Below are positions 1 to 9,092 of a stretch of 45,326 nucleotides of DNA, piece by piece. The translations under genes and the position numbers were made by a program. The DNA comes from Ralstonia sp. ASV6 (GTDB lineage Bacteria > Pseudomonadota > Gammaproteobacteria > Burkholderiales > Burkholderiaceae), in the NCBI RefSeq assembly GCF_016429285.1, contig NZ_JAELUI010000034.1:1-45326 (forward strand). Direction: 5' to 3'. The notes below the pieces were generated by a model. That model was not told the origin of the DNA. It saw only the letters and a program-made list of their open reading frames with translations, and did no database searches. Within the stretch, counting starts at the first letter, position 1; the number at the start of each line of letters is the position of its first letter.

Positions 1-80
1 TTGCCGCATGCGCGGCATTTGAGCCGCCCATCGGAGAGTTTGTAGGGCCTGCTTGCGGAACAATCCGGGCATCGCTTCAT
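1..80 (-). CDS. Zinc-ribbon protein, probable IS1595-type transposase (5' part only)
   Basis: An ATG at 78-80 on the minus strand opens a frame that runs off the left edge. The 26 visible residues begin MKRCPDC and end CRACG, so two CxxC pairs form a zinc ribbon, with YKLSDGRLKCRACG between and around the second pair. IS1595/ISXO2-type transposases usually start with such a ribbon, and the KLSDGR-x-KCR signature is typical of them. This is recognition from memory on a very short piece. It could also be another zinc-ribbon protein. No DDE catalytic residues are in the window. Confidence 0.45.
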   Translation of the reverse strand, partial: MKRCPDCSASRPYKLSDGRLKCRACG

Positions 81-84
81 GGTC

Positions 85-105
85 GGACCAGGGTAACTCT
101 GGTCC
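85..105. repeat. 21-bp near-perfect palindrome beside the zinc-ribbon gene
   Basis: GGACCAG at 85-91 and CTGGTCC at 99-105 are perfect 7-bp inverted arms, and the 7-nt centre is itself nearly symmetrical. It lies just upstream of the minus-strand zinc-ribbon start, between that gene and the 3' end of the helicase gene. It may be part of an insertion-sequence end or an operator. Neither is proven. Confidence 0.5.
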
Positions 106-147
106 GGTTTGGGTAGGAATTACCTTTATTTGTGCGTCACGTCAACA

Positions 148-2265
148 TCAGTCTGAACCGGCGTCTACCGGCAGCGTATCGGGTTGCAGCGAGCGCAAAA
201 AGCCCGCTGCGGTATCAGCTTCACGCGTGCGCTTGAAGGGCGGCAGACTTTGCCAGATTTGCCGGCCGTAGTTCTTCTCCACCAGGCGTGGGTCGCAGAT
301 CATCAGCACGCCGCGATCGGTCTCGGAGCGAATCAACCGCCCCGCCCCTTGCTTGAGCGTGATGACGGCGTGCGGCAACTGGTGTACGGCGAATGGGCTC
401 AAGCCCTTCTTTTCCAGTGCTTCCATGCGCGCACTCAGCACCGGATCATCGGGCGGCGCAAACGGCAACTTATCGATCACGACCAGCGACAACGCCTCGC
501 CGCGCACGTCCACGCCCTCCCAGAAACTCTGGCTGCCGATCAGCACGGCATTACCGAGCGTGCGGAAACGATCGAGCAGCTCGGTGCGGCTGGCCTGCCC
601 CTGCACTAGCAACGGAAAATCCCAGCCACGCTGGGCAAACTCATCGGCCAGTCGTTCGGCTGCGCGGTTGACGGCACGCAGCGTCGTGCACAGCACGAAG
701 GTCTTGCCACCCGCCGCCTCAATCATCGGCAACGCAGCGTCGAGCACGGCATCCGTAAAGCGCGGATCGCTCGGTTGCGGCAGATCACGCGGCACATACA
801 GCAAGCCCTGCGACGCGTAGTCGAACGGGCTGTCCAGCGTCATCGACTGATCGCGATTGAGCCCAAGTTGTGCCGCGTAATGGGTGAAGTTGCCGCGCAC
901 CGACAGCGTGGCTGAGGTGAATATCCATGCGCGCGGCTGGCCCGCACGCTGGCGCGAAAAGATCGGCGCAATCGACAGCGGCGTCAGATGCAGTTGCACA
1001 GAATTGGCAAAGACCTCGACCCAGCGCACGCGCTCATCGAACGGTGCGGTTTCCACCGTCTCACCCTCTTCGTTCTTCACCACGGGCGCCGGCTTGGGGT
1101 TGGCCCACGCATCCAGCTGGTCGCACAGCGCGGCGGCACGCCGATGGCACTGCTCGATGGTCTCGGCGCGCTCGGCCTGGGCCTCCAACGCGCCTGTGAA
1201 ATCCGACAGCGCTTGCTCCAGCTTCGGCAGCACTTCGTAGAACGGCTTGGCTGTCTCCTGATCGTTGTCGATCTGCTTGATCGACAGGCGCGCGCCGTCC
1301 TGGCGGAACACCAGGCGCAGATCACGTGCGGCACGCTCCAGCGGTGCGGCAATCGCAACCCAATCCACCGCATCACGCGCATGCGACAGCCCCTCAGCCA
1401 CGGCATCGCGTGCCAGCTCCAGAATCTGGTTGGTCGAAATCGTCTCGCCAAAGAACAGCGTGGCGGTTTCGGGCAACTGGTGCGCTTCGTCGAAGATGAT
1501 CGTATTGGCCGCCGGCAGTAACTCGGCCATTCCCGTGTCCTTCAACATCACATCTGCAAAGAACAGGTGATGGTTGACCACCACCACATCGGCCTGCTGC
1601 GCCTCCTTGCGGGCGCGCATGACGAAGCAGTCCTTGTAGTACGCGCAATCGGAACCAAGGCAGTTGTCGCGCGTGGACGTCACGAGATTCCACACCGGCG
1701 CGTTCTCGGGCACGGTGGACATCTCGGCCTTGTCGCCCGTCTTCGTGGTCTTCAGGAAGAGATTGATCTGGCGCAGCCACGCCGCATCCTGACGCGACGA
1801 CAGGCGCCCGTTCTGCGACGTGCGTTCCAGGTGGTAATGGCAGACGTAGTTCGCACGCCCCTTGAGCAGCGCCACCGAGACCGGCGCATTCAGCGCCTTG
1901 CGCACCGTCGGAATGTCACGCAGGAAGAGTTGATCCTGCAGGTTCTTCGTCCCCGTGGACAGGATCACCTTGCCGCCCCACAGCATCGCCGGAACAAGGT
2001 ACGCGTAAGTCTTGCCCGTGCCCGTGCCGGCCTCGACGATGAGCGAATCGGCGGCCTCAATGGCATTGGCCACCGCCTGCGCCATCGTCAGCTGCGAGCT
2101 GCGCGGCCGATACGAGTCGATGCCTTTGGCCAGCGTGCCGTCGTCGGCGAAGAGTGTCGCCAGTTCACCATGATGGGCATCGGCGGGGACGGCGGCGGGA
2201 GCAGAGCTGTCACCAGCCGCACCGGAATCACTCGGCGGCTCGGCGAGCGGGGAAAGCGAAGTCAA
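148..2265 (-). CDS. dinG: ATP-dependent DNA helicase, DinG/YoaA (XPD-like) family
   Basis: Superfamily 2 helicase of the XPD/DinG type, expected to unwind 5' overhang, D-loop, R-loop or G-quadruplex substrates in repair. Walker A AGTGTGKT lies near residues 79-86. Walker B is DEAH. The late helicase motif QGAGRLIRSETDRG is near the C-terminus. A cysteine set (VCHYHLER, then CLGSDCAYYKDC) fits the XPD-type 4Fe-4S cluster that distinguishes this family. The start is taken as TTG at 2265, with AAGGGA about 10 nt upstream, giving 705 residues, close to E. coli DinG. The frame stays open to 2469, but that extension reads as low-complexity Ser/Arg/Cys and overlaps the 3' half of the YdcH-like gene. 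DinG and YoaA cannot be separated with certainty here. Confidence 0.88.
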   Translation of the reverse strand: MTSLSPLAEPPSDSGAAGDSSAPAAVPADAHHGELATLFADDGTLAKGIDSYRPRSSQLTMAQAVANAIEAADSLIVEAGTGTGKTYAYLVPAMLWGGKVILSTGTKNLQDQLFLRDIPTVRKALNAPVSVALLKGRANYVCHYHLERTSQNGRLSSRQDAAWLRQINLFLKTTKTGDKAEMSTVPENAPVWNLVTSTRDNCLGSDCAYYKDCFVMRARKEAQQADVVVVNHHLFFADVMLKDTGMAELLPAANTIIFDEAHQLPETATLFFGETISTNQILELARDAVAEGLSHARDAVDWVAIAAPLERAARDLRLVFRQDGARLSIKQIDNDQETAKPFYEVLPKLEQALSDFTGALEAQAERAETIEQCHRRAAALCDQLDAWANPKPAPVVKNEEGETVETAPFDERVRWVEVFANSVQLHLTPLSIAPIFSRQRAGQPRAWIFTSATLSVRGNFTHYAAQLGLNRDQSMTLDSPFDYASQGLLYVPRDLPQPSDPRFTDAVLDAALPMIEAAGGKTFVLCTTLRAVNRAAERLADEFAQRGWDFPLLVQGQASRTELLDRFRTLGNAVLIGSQSFWEGVDVRGEALSLVVIDKLPFAPPDDPVLSARMEALEKKGLSPFAVHQLPHAVITLKQGAGRLIRSETDRGVLMICDPRLVEKNYGRQIWQSLPPFKRTREADTAAGFLRSLQPDTLPVDAGSD

Positions 2266-2341
2266 CGGAGAAAAGTCCCTTGGGGGCAAATGAAGGAAGC
2301 CGCACGTGCTGGCGGCTTCTCGATGTTGGGGTAGGCGATGC

Positions 2342-2545
2342 TTAAGCCGGCACGTCCGGCTCAAGCTGCAACTGTAGCAGCGTGATGGCGTCCTTGAGTT
2401 TGAGCTTGCGCTTCTTGAGCCGCCGCAACTGCAGCTCGTCGTGATCGATTTCCGACGCCAGCTTGTCAATCAGGAAATCGAGATCACGATGCTCGATCTG
2501 CAGTTCGATGATGCGACGTGAGATCGTGTTCAGATCGCTGTCCAT
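2342..2545 (-). CDS. DUF465 (YdcH-like) small protein
   Basis: A 67-residue, highly charged, entirely helical protein starting MDSDLNTISRR. It contains the family-typical pattern of a first helix, a short turn and a second helix rich in Leu/Lys (LKKRKLKLKD). The DUF465/YdcH family has no firm biochemical function. The ATG at 2545 has a strong GGGAGG ribosome binding site just upstream, which decides the start against the much longer open frame behind it. It lies between the secreted coiled-coil gene and dinG on the same strand. Confidence 0.85.
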   Translation of the reverse strand: MDSDLNTISRRIIELQIEHRDLDFLIDKLASEIDHDELQLRRLKKRKLKLKDAITLLQLQLEPDVPA

Positions 2546-2583
2546 CACTTCCTCCCGGGACACACCCGTCCACGCTTCCGAGT

Positions 2584-3360
2584 TTAGAACCCCAGCGGGC
2601 TCGCGTTGCCGTTGTTTTGTTCGTTGCGGCGCTTGGTCTGCTCGCGGCGCTCTTCCAGTTCCTTCTGGCGCTGCACGGCGTCCTGCTGCTTCTCCTGGAA
2701 CTGCTTGACGTTCTCTGCGCGCTTGGCGGCATTGGCGGCGCCCTGCTCTTGCGCGGCCTTGAGCTTGGCGTCGTGCTCCGCATGCTTCTGAGCGTTCGCT
2801 TGCGCGTTGGCGGCACGCTGCGGCGCTTCGGCCTGGCGTTGCGCTTCGTTCAAGCGCTGCTGTTCCTGCTTGTTCTGGAAGTCGGTGCGGTTCTTCTGCT
2901 CGGCGGCTTCGCGCTGTGGACGCTCGGCGTTGTACTGGGCTTCGCGGATGGCGCGATCCTGATCGCGGCGTGCAGCGCTGTCGGCACGCTCCGCTTCGTC
3001 CAGCGCCAGCTCGCGCTCGCGGATGGTGTGGAGTTCCGTTCGGCGCACATCCTTGGCTTTGTCGATGCAGTGTGTAACGAAGAACTTGTCGTAACACGCG
3101 CGCTCGGCCTGCGCATAGCGGTACTCGGCCCACGATTTGGCACTGTTGATGCGGTCGTGTTCCGCGCCGAAATCCGGTGGCGTGGCAGGCACGGCGGAAG
3201 CCGATGCGGACGTTGACGCAACAGCCGGCTGAGATTGGCTCCATGCGGGTGCGGCACAGAGCGCGGCAATCAGCAGAACCAGGCGGGAAACACGGCGCGC
3301 ACCGGCGCGGCCAACCGTGTGGCAATGGGCAGAAAACGGGAGCGTAGGCATAACGTGCAT
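2584..3360 (-). CDS. Secreted Ala/Gln/Glu-rich coiled-coil protein, TolA-like
   Basis: 258 residues. A basic N-terminus and hydrophobic stretch ([15 protein letters not shown]) look like a signal peptide cut after about residue 38. A segment with two Cys ([19 protein letters not shown]) follows, then about 150 residues of Ala/Gln/Glu/Arg-rich helix such as [15 protein letters not shown], predicted to be coiled coil and resembling the middle domain of TolA. The two cysteines could form a periplasmic disulfide. The start at 3360 is preferred because GGTGA stands 4 nt upstream; ATG 3351 has no such site. No enzyme motif is seen. Similar proteins are often labelled hypothetical or colicin-import-like on composition alone, so no function is assigned. 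Confidence 0.75.
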   Translation of the reverse strand: MHVMPTLPFSAHCHTVGRAGARRVSRLVLLIAALCAAPAWSQSQPAVASTSASASAVPATPPDFGAEHDRINSAKSWAEYRYAQAERACYDKFFVTHCIDKAKDVRRTELHTIRERELALDEAERADSAARRDQDRAIREAQYNAERPQREAAEQKNRTDFQNKQEQQRLNEAQRQAEAPQRAANAQANAQKHAEHDAKLKAAQEQGAANAAKRAENVKQFQEKQQDAVQRQKELEERREQTKRRNEQNNGNASPLGF

Positions 3361-3470
3361 TTTATCACCGCGCCTGTGCGGCAAACGTCGCGTGGGGGGC
3401 GCAGTCAGCGCCGGAACAGATTGTGCCTTATGGCAAAATGCGCGGCTTCCCATCGCACTCTCTGGAAGCA

Positions 3471-5807
3471 ATGACCGATTCCGTGTTGCAGAAGATCGTC
3501 TCCCGCATTGCCGTTGAACTGGCGGTCAAGCCACATCAGGTTGCCGCCGCCGTGCAACTGCTGGACGAAGGCGCCACCGTGCCGTTTATCGCACGCTACC
3601 GCAAGGAAGTGACGGACAACCTGGACGACACGCAACTGCGTAACCTGGAAGAGCGCCTGCTGTATCTGCGCGAGCTGGAAGACCGTCGCGCGGCCATCCT
3701 GGCTTCCATCGAAGAGCAAGGCAAGCTGACCGACGCGCTGCGCACGGCCATCGAAGCCGCCGAGACCAAGCAGGTGCTGGAAGACCTCTACCTGCCCTAC
3801 AAGCCCAAGCGCCGCACGCGCGCGCAGATCGCCCGCGAATGCGGCCTGGAGCCGCTGGCACTGGCGCTACTGGCGGATCCGACACTTGACCCGCAGGCCG
3901 AAGCCGCCAAGTTCGTCAACGGCAATCCGACCGCAGACGGGGGCGTGCCCGATGTGAAGGCCGCGCTGGACGGCGCACGCGACATCCTCTCCGAACAGTT
4001 TGGCGAAACGGCCGAGCTGCTGGGCAAGGTGCGCGAGCACCTGTGGAACCAGGGCTTGGTCTCGTCAACGGTGGTGGAAGGCAAGGAAACCGCCGAGGAA
4101 GAGAAATTCCGCGATTACTACGCCTACAGCGAGCCGATCCGCAACGTGCCGTCGCACCGTGCGCTGGCGCTGTTCCGCGGCCGCAATGCGGGCGTGCTGT
4201 TCGTCAAGCTGGGCCTGGGCGAAGAACAGGATGCGATGAGCCCGCACCCGTGCGAAACCATGATCGCGCGCCATGTCGGCATCGAAAACAAGGGTCGCGC
4301 GGCCGACAAATGGCTGTCGGACGTGTGCCGCTGGTGCTGGCGCGTCAAGGTGCAGCCACACATCGAGACGGAACTGCTGACGCAGTTGCGCGAATCGGCT
4401 GAAGCTGAGGCCATCAAGATCTTCGGCCGCAACCTGCACGACCTGCTGCTGGCCGCACCCGCTGGCCCGAAGGCTGTGATGGGCGTCGACCCGGGCATCC
4501 GTACGGGCTGCAAGATTGCGGTGGTGGATCACACCGGCAAGCTGCTGGAAACCGCCACGATCTACCCGCACGAGCCGCGCCGCGACTGGAACGGCTCCCT
4601 CGCGACGATGGCACGCCTGGCCAAGCAGCACGGCGTGGCGCTGGTTTCCATCGGTAACGGCACGGCCAGCCGCGAGACCGACAAGCTGGTGCAAGACCTC
4701 ATGCGCAACATGCCCGAGCTGAAGCTCACCAAGATCGTGGTGAGCGAGGCTGGCGCGTCGGTGTATTCGGCGTCGGAACTGGCCGCCAAGGAATTTCCGG
4801 AGCTGGATGTGTCGCTGCGTGGCGCGGTGTCGATCGCACGCCGCCTGCAAGACCCGCTGGCCGAGCTCGTGAAGATCGACCCGAAGTCGATCGGCGTTGG
4901 CCAATACCAGCACGACGTGAACCAGCGCGAGCTGGCCCGCGCGCTGGATGCGATTGTCGAGGATTGCGTGAACGCGGTCGGCGTGGATGTGAACACCGCC
5001 TCTGCCCCGCTGCTGGCGCGCGTGTCGGGCCTGAACTCGATCCTCGCCAAGAACATCGTCGAATACCGCGATGCCAACGGCGCATTCTCCAACCGCGATG
5101 CACTGAAGAAGGTGCCACGCCTGGGCGACAAGACGTTCGAGCAAGCCGCCGGCTTCCTGCGCATCAATGATGGCGACAACCCGCTCGATCGCTCGTCCGT
5201 CCACCCGGAAGCGTATCCGGTGGTCAAGCGCATTCTGGACAGCATCAAGAAAGGCATCGGCGACGTGCTCGGCAACCGCGAGGCACTGCGCGGCCTGACC
5301 GCCCGTGACTTCACCGACGAGAAGTTCGGCCTGCCGACCGTGGTCGACATCCTCTCGGAACTGGAAAAACCCGGCCGCGACCCGCGCCCCGAGTTCAAGA
5401 CCGCGACCTTCCAGGACGGCGTGGAAGACATCAAGGACCTGCAGCCAGGCATGGTGCTCGAAGGCGTGGTGACGAACGTGGCCGCGTTTGGCGCGTTCAT
5501 CGACATCGGCGTGCATCAGGATGGTCTGGTGCACGTGTCGGCGCTGTCGACCAAGTTCGTGCGCGACCCGCACGAGGTGGTCAAGCCCGGCCAGATCGTC
5601 AAAGTCAAGGTGATGGAGGTGGACGTCAAGCGCAACCGCATCGGTTTGACGATGCGCCTGTCGGACGAGCCGGGCCAGACGCCTGCCCGCACCGGCGGCG
5701 GTGATCGCCCGAATAGCGGCAGCAATCGCCAAGGCGGGCAGCAACGCCGTGAGGCAGCACCGGCAGGCGGCGCCATGGCGGCCGCCTTCGCCAAGCTCAA
5801 GCGCTAA
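3471..5807 (+). CDS. tex: Tex, S1-domain RNA-binding transcription accessory protein
   Basis: 778 residues with the complete Tex architecture. The N-terminal helical region includes the family stretch [13 protein letters not shown] YqgF-like domain begins near residue 337 ([14 protein letters not shown]). Helix-hairpin-helix motifs follow ([15 protein letters not shown] and [14 protein letters not shown]). A C-terminal S1 domain lies at about residues 655-728 ([21 protein letters not shown]), followed by a Gly/Gln/Arg-rich tail. Tex is a cytoplasmic nucleic-acid binding protein linked to transcription, stress tolerance and toxin gene expression in several bacteria. The ATG at 3471 begins MTDSVLQKI as in homologues; the upstream in-frame ATG at 3423 adds 16 unrelated residues. 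It is divergent from the coiled-coil gene and ends at a strong terminator. Confidence 0.95.
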   Translation: MTDSVLQKIVSRIAVELAVKPHQVAAAVQLLDEGATVPFIARYRKEVTDNLDDTQLRNLEERLLYLRELEDRRAAILASIEEQGKLTDALRTAIEAAETKQVLEDLYLPYKPKRRTRAQIARECGLEPLALALLADPTLDPQAEAAKFVNGNPTADGGVPDVKAALDGARDILSEQFGETAELLGKVREHLWNQGLVSSTVVEGKETAEEEKFRDYYAYSEPIRNVPSHRALALFRGRNAGVLFVKLGLGEEQDAMSPHPCETMIARHVGIENKGRAADKWLSDVCRWCWRVKVQPHIETELLTQLRESAEAEAIKIFGRNLHDLLLAAPAGPKAVMGVDPGIRTGCKIAVVDHTGKLLETATIYPHEPRRDWNGSLATMARLAKQHGVALVSIGNGTASRETDKLVQDLMRNMPELKLTKIVVSEAGASVYSASELAAKEFPELDVSLRGAVSIARRLQDPLAELVKIDPKSIGVGQYQHDVNQRELARALDAIVEDCVNAVGVDVNTASAPLLARVSGLNSILAKNIVEYRDANGAFSNRDALKKVPRLGDKTFEQAAGFLRINDGDNPLDRSSVHPEAYPVVKRILDSIKKGIGDVLGNREALRGLTARDFTDEKFGLPTVVDILSELEKPGRDPRPEFKTATFQDGVEDIKDLQPGMVLEGVVTNVAAFGAFIDIGVHQDGLVHVSALSTKFVRDPHEVVKPGQIVKVKVMEVDVKRNRIGLTMRLSDEPGQTPARTGGGDRPNSGSNRQGGQQRREAAPAGGAMAAAFAKLKR

Positions 5808-5828
5808 ACGCGCGTTTCGCTGGACAGA

Positions 5829-5861
5829 ACCCGCCCGGTCTTCGGACCCGGCGGGCTTTTT
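5829..5861 (+). terminator. Rho-independent terminator of tex
   Basis: An 11-bp stem with one mismatch, a TTCG tetraloop (5841-5844) and a T run (5857-5861), starting 22 nt after the tex stop codon. Confidence 0.88.
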
Positions 5862-5892
5862 GTTGGCCCATCTCGAACTATGCGGAGTGCGT

Positions 5893-5936
5893 TACAAGTC
5901 CTTACTTGTATGGAACTTTCTTAACACTCGCGCGTC
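5893..5936 (+). promoter_or_regulatory. Candidate ECF-sigma promoter with an adjoining inverted repeat
   Basis: GGAAC at 5912-5916 and CGTC at 5933-5936 are separated by exactly 16 nt, which matches the general -35/-10 pattern of many extracytoplasmic-function sigma factors. Directly upstream is a perfect inverted repeat TACAAGT-CCTT-ACTTGTA (5893-5910) ending one base before the -35 element, a plausible activator or repressor site. The transcription start would be near 5943, about 67 nt before the ATG of the secreted repeat protein. The sequence match is direct; the function is inferred. Confidence 0.45.
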
Positions 5937-6009
5937 GTCGGCGCGTCTTTTCGGCCCGTTAAGGAGGCACAGGCACACATCGCGCCTGGCACCCACGAGG
6001 AGAAACACC

Positions 6010-6450
6010 ATGAAGACGAGCCATACCCTGATCGCCATCCTGCTTGCTGCCGCTGGCACCGCTGCCTTCGCCCAGACCAGCCCAGCCACGCAAGTCCAGC
6101 AAGACAACCAGCAGATTCGCCAGGACAACCGTGACATCCGTCACGACAACCGCGATATCCGCCGTGACCGTGCAGACATTGGCGCAGACAAGGCCGCCCT
6201 GGCTGACGAACGTGCTGAACGCAACGCCGCCCAACGCCGCGAAGATCGCGATCTGGCCCATGGCAACGTCAAGGGGGCCGAATACTGGAACAAGCAGCGC
6301 GCTCAAGACCAGCACCAGATCAACGCCGACCGCCGCGACCTGCACAATGATCGTCGCGACCTGCATCACGACGTCAAGGACCGCAACCACGACGTGCACG
6401 CGCGCAACGACGAAGTGCATGAGCGCAACAAGGCTGCGTCGAAGATGTAA
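6010..6450 (+). CDS. Small secreted protein with degenerate Asp/Asn/Arg/His repeats
   Basis: 146 residues. A typical signal peptide (MKTSHTLIAILLAAAGTAAFA) is cut before QTSP. The mature part is strongly hydrophilic and helical, built of short repeats of the kind QDNRDIRHDNRDIRRD, and later RRDLHNDRRDLHHD, with a roughly seven-residue period. His and Asp are abundant toward the C-terminus, so metal or polyanion binding is conceivable, but no known motif was found. The start is supported by AGGAG 7 nt upstream. It is a single-gene unit between two terminators, with its own candidate stress promoter at 5912-5936. Function unknown; probably periplasmic and stress-related by context. Confidence 0.82.
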   Translation: MKTSHTLIAILLAAAGTAAFAQTSPATQVQQDNQQIRQDNRDIRHDNRDIRRDRADIGADKAALADERAERNAAQRREDRDLAHGNVKGAEYWNKQRAQDQHQINADRRDLHNDRRDLHHDVKDRNHDVHARNDEVHERNKAASKM

Positions 6451-6480
6451 TTCCGATGGTGTTTGCGGTACGCCTCAAGC

Positions 6481-6522
6481 AAAACGGCCCGTGCGTCTCT
6501 CTCGCACGGGCCGTTTTGTTTT
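6481..6522. terminator. Bidirectional terminator between the secreted repeat gene and kup
   Basis: A perfect 15-bp stem (6481-6495 with 6503-6517) and a 7-nt loop, A-rich on one side and T-rich on the other, so it can serve both converging genes. Confidence 0.9.
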
Positions 6523-6537
6523 TCAGTGACGACGGTC

Positions 6538-8442
6538 TTAAATCTCGACCTTGGTCCCCAGTTCCACCACGCGGTTGGCGGGGATATGGAAGAAGTCCGA
6601 AGGCTTGGCGCCGTTCTGGTGCATCCAGGCAAACAGACGCTCGCGCCACATCGACATCCCCGGCAGCTTGGACGGCACCACCGATTCACGCGCGATGAAG
6701 AATGACGTGTCCATCAGTTCGCAGCGCGTGCCGATCTGCGGCTGACCCAGTTCGAGCACACGGTACACGTCCGGCGTTTCCTTGAAGCCATATTCGGCCT
6801 TGACGATGTAGATGCCACCGCCCAGGTCACGCACCGTCACGCGGTGCTTGTCATCTACGTACGGAATGTCGCGCGTGACAAAGCTGATGAAAATCACGCG
6901 TTCGTGCAGCACGCGGTTGTGCTTCAGGTTATGCAGCAGCGACACCGGCACAAAGTCGGTATTGCCGGTCAGGAACACCGCCGTGCCTTCCACGCGATGC
7001 GGCGGATGCGCCAGCAGGCCCGCCAGGAACGGCTCCAGCGGAATGCCGTCTTCCAGGCTGCGCGCGCGCAACAACTTCTTGCCCTTGTACCAGGTCATCA
7101 GCAGGAAGAACACGCCGGCACCCAGCATCAGCGGGAACCAGCCACCATCGCGGATCTTCAGCAGGTTGGCCGCGAAGAACGCCAGGTCGACCACCAGGAA
7201 GCCCACGCACACCAACGACACCAGCACCGGGTTCCAGCGCCACACCGAGCGCATCACCACCGCCGCCAGTACCGTGGTGATGACCATCGTGGTCGTCACG
7301 GCAATACCGTAGGCCGCGGCCAGGTTGTCGGACTTCTTGAACGCCAGCACCACGCCAATCACCAGGATCAGCAGCATCCAGTTGACCATCGGCACGTAGA
7401 TCTGGCCGATCTCAGCTTCCGACGTATAACGGATGCGCATGCGCGGCACAAAGCCCAGCTGAATCGCTTGGCTCGTCAGCGAGAACGCCCCCGAGATCAC
7501 GGCCTGCGAGGCAATGACCGTTGCGGCCGCGGCCAGCACCACCATCGGCAGCTGCAGCGCCTCCGGCACGGAGCGGTAGAACGGGTTCTCGATCGTGCTC
7601 GGGTCGGTCAGCATCATGGCGCCTTGGCCGAAGTAGTTCAGCAACAGGCTCGGTGCCACGATAAAGAACCACGCCCAGCGGATCGGGCGCGCGCCAAAGT
7701 GGCCCATGTCGGCGTACAGCGCTTCCGCGCCGGTCAGCACCAGAAACACCGAACCCAGCACGATGAATGCCTGCAGCGCGTGGTCATGCAGGAACGAAAT
7801 CGCATACATCGGGTTGATGGCCACCAGAATCTGGGGAGCCTTCACTAGGTTCATCAGGCCCAGCGCTGCCAGTGCGGCAAACCACACCAACATCACTGGA
7901 CCAAACAGCTTGCCGACCACCGATGTACCGCTGCGCTGGATCAGGAACAGCGCTGTCAGGATTACCAGCGTAACCGGCAGCACGAACGGCGATAGCGCAG
8001 GCGCCGCGATTTCCAGGCCCTCCATGGCTGAAAGCACCGAGATGGCCGGCGTGATCACCGCATCGCCATAGAACATGCACGCCCCGAAGACGCCGAGCAT
8101 CATCAGCAGCGACACGCGTTTTGAGTTCGGATTGGCCGTGCGCAGCGACAGCGCCATCAGCGCGAGGATGCCGCCTTCGCCGTTGTTGTCGGCGCGCATG
8201 ACAAACAGCACGTACTTGAGCGACACCACGATCACCATCGCCCAGAAAAGCATCGAAATGATGCCGAGCACCGCGGTATTGGAAAAGGGAATGCCGTGCT
8301 CCGGATTGAAGGCTTCCTTGAGCGAGTACAGCGGGCTGGTCCCGATGTCGCCGAACACCACACCGACCGCGCCGATCACCATGGCGCGCAGGTTTACGTT
8401 GGTCTTGGGGGGGGACCCCGCTGCTGTAAGAGCTTGACTCAT
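6538..8442 (-). CDS. kup: Low-affinity K+ uptake protein Kup
   Basis: 634 residues, the family length. The signature [18 protein letters not shown] opens the first membrane helix, and about 12 hydrophobic segments follow, with a hydrophilic C-terminal domain. Kup proteins import potassium with protons across the inner membrane. The start ATG at 8442 gives MSQALTAAG before the conserved core; upstream in-frame codons lie in the intergenic region. It stands alone, convergent with the secreted repeat gene. A run of eight G on the plus strand (8407-8414), that is eight C in the coding strand, falls at about codons 10-12 in the variable N-terminus. Confidence 0.95.
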   Translation of the reverse strand: MSQALTAAGSPPKTNVNLRAMVIGAVGVVFGDIGTSPLYSLKEAFNPEHGIPFSNTAVLGIISMLFWAMVIVVSLKYVLFVMRADNNGEGGILALMALSLRTANPNSKRVSLLMMLGVFGACMFYGDAVITPAISVLSAMEGLEIAAPALSPFVLPVTLVILTALFLIQRSGTSVVGKLFGPVMLVWFAALAALGLMNLVKAPQILVAINPMYAISFLHDHALQAFIVLGSVFLVLTGAEALYADMGHFGARPIRWAWFFIVAPSLLLNYFGQGAMMLTDPSTIENPFYRSVPEALQLPMVVLAAAATVIASQAVISGAFSLTSQAIQLGFVPRMRIRYTSEAEIGQIYVPMVNWMLLILVIGVVLAFKKSDNLAAAYGIAVTTTMVITTVLAAVVMRSVWRWNPVLVSLVCVGFLVVDLAFFAANLLKIRDGGWFPLMLGAGVFFLLMTWYKGKKLLRARSLEDGIPLEPFLAGLLAHPPHRVEGTAVFLTGNTDFVPVSLLHNLKHNRVLHERVIFISFVTRDIPYVDDKHRVTVRDLGGGIYIVKAEYGFKETPDVYRVLELGQPQIGTRCELMDTSFFIARESVVPSKLPGMSMWRERLFAWMHQNGAKPSDFFHIPANRVVELGTKVEI

Positions 8443-8755
8443 GTGCTTGTAAATCGGCCAAAGTACTGGCCGCTCAAAAAATAGTGCAATGCACAATGAG
8501 GGCGGATTGTACTCCGCGCCTTTCTCACGCCAACCCCTCAAACGGGCAGTCGTTGCCGCGCTGCATCAGGACAAATCCCCCCTTGCCATTGGCGTTTTGG
8601 GGCGCCCGCGTCGAATCGCATCGACAAACAGCCGTTTGATATCTGTAACGGAAACCGGAGCAAAGCCAAGCGCTATGCACCTTGTTGCCGGATCAGGCGT
8701 GCTGTACTGCACATAGCCAAACGTAGGACAGCAGCGGACAGAAATTTGTAGGAGA
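8443..8755. other. Intergenic region between kup and the small membrane protein
   Basis: 313 bases between divergent genes. It must hold the promoters of both, but I find no convincing -35/-10 pair, no terminator and no credible reading frame. Short open frames here lack coding character and ribosome binding sites. Confidence 0.6.
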
Positions 8756-9076
8756 ATGACCGACAAAGCTGAATTGCAAACTTCTTTGCCAGACCGCCCG
8801 GACGGCGACGCGGCAATTCCTGAACAAGGTCGGGCTTTGTCCTATTCATCCATCCGCATCTGGGGACGTACACAGACCGCACTGGCCGCACTGATCGTGC
8901 TGCTGGTCGTCGCTGTGGTGCTGTTCGCCATTCCGCGCGTGATCCTGCCCTGGACGCAGTCGGCGTTCGCGCAGCGTCTCGATCCGGCGGTGTGGGCGGA
9001 CTACACAGGCCCGTATGACGTGGCGGCGGCCGTGGTGGCCGTCAGCGCCATCGTCATCTACCTGACCCGGCGCTAG
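8756..9076 (+). CDS. Small two-helix membrane protein, unknown function
   Basis: 106 residues. A polar N-terminal tail of about 38 residues is followed by a strong membrane segment (TALAALIVLLVVAVVLFAIPRVIL) and a second near the C-terminus (DVAAAVVAVSAIVIYLT), ending in two arginines. No family recognised. AGGAG sits very close to the ATG, which is tight spacing but leaves no better alternative. It is divergent from kup and convergent with pyrD. Confidence 0.65.
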   Translation: MTDKAELQTSLPDRPDGDAAIPEQGRALSYSSIRIWGRTQTALAALIVLLVVAVVLFAIPRVILPWTQSAFAQRLDPAVWADYTGPYDVAAAVVAVSAIVIYLTRR

Positions 9077-9092
9077 GGCCGGTTGACACGGT

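Noticed and set aside
2266-2469. N-terminal extension of the helicase to the ATG at 2469
   Set aside because: It overlaps the well-supported YdcH-like gene and reads as Ser/Cys/Arg-rich nonsense. The TTG at 2265 has a better ribosome site and gives normal family length.
4065-5744. A 559-codon antisense frame in tex
   Set aside because: Shadow of the tex codon pattern; no recognisable protein features.
8566-8891. Short minus-strand frames between kup and the small membrane protein
   Set aside because: They overlap the supported gene at 8756 and have Cys/Arg-rich random composition.
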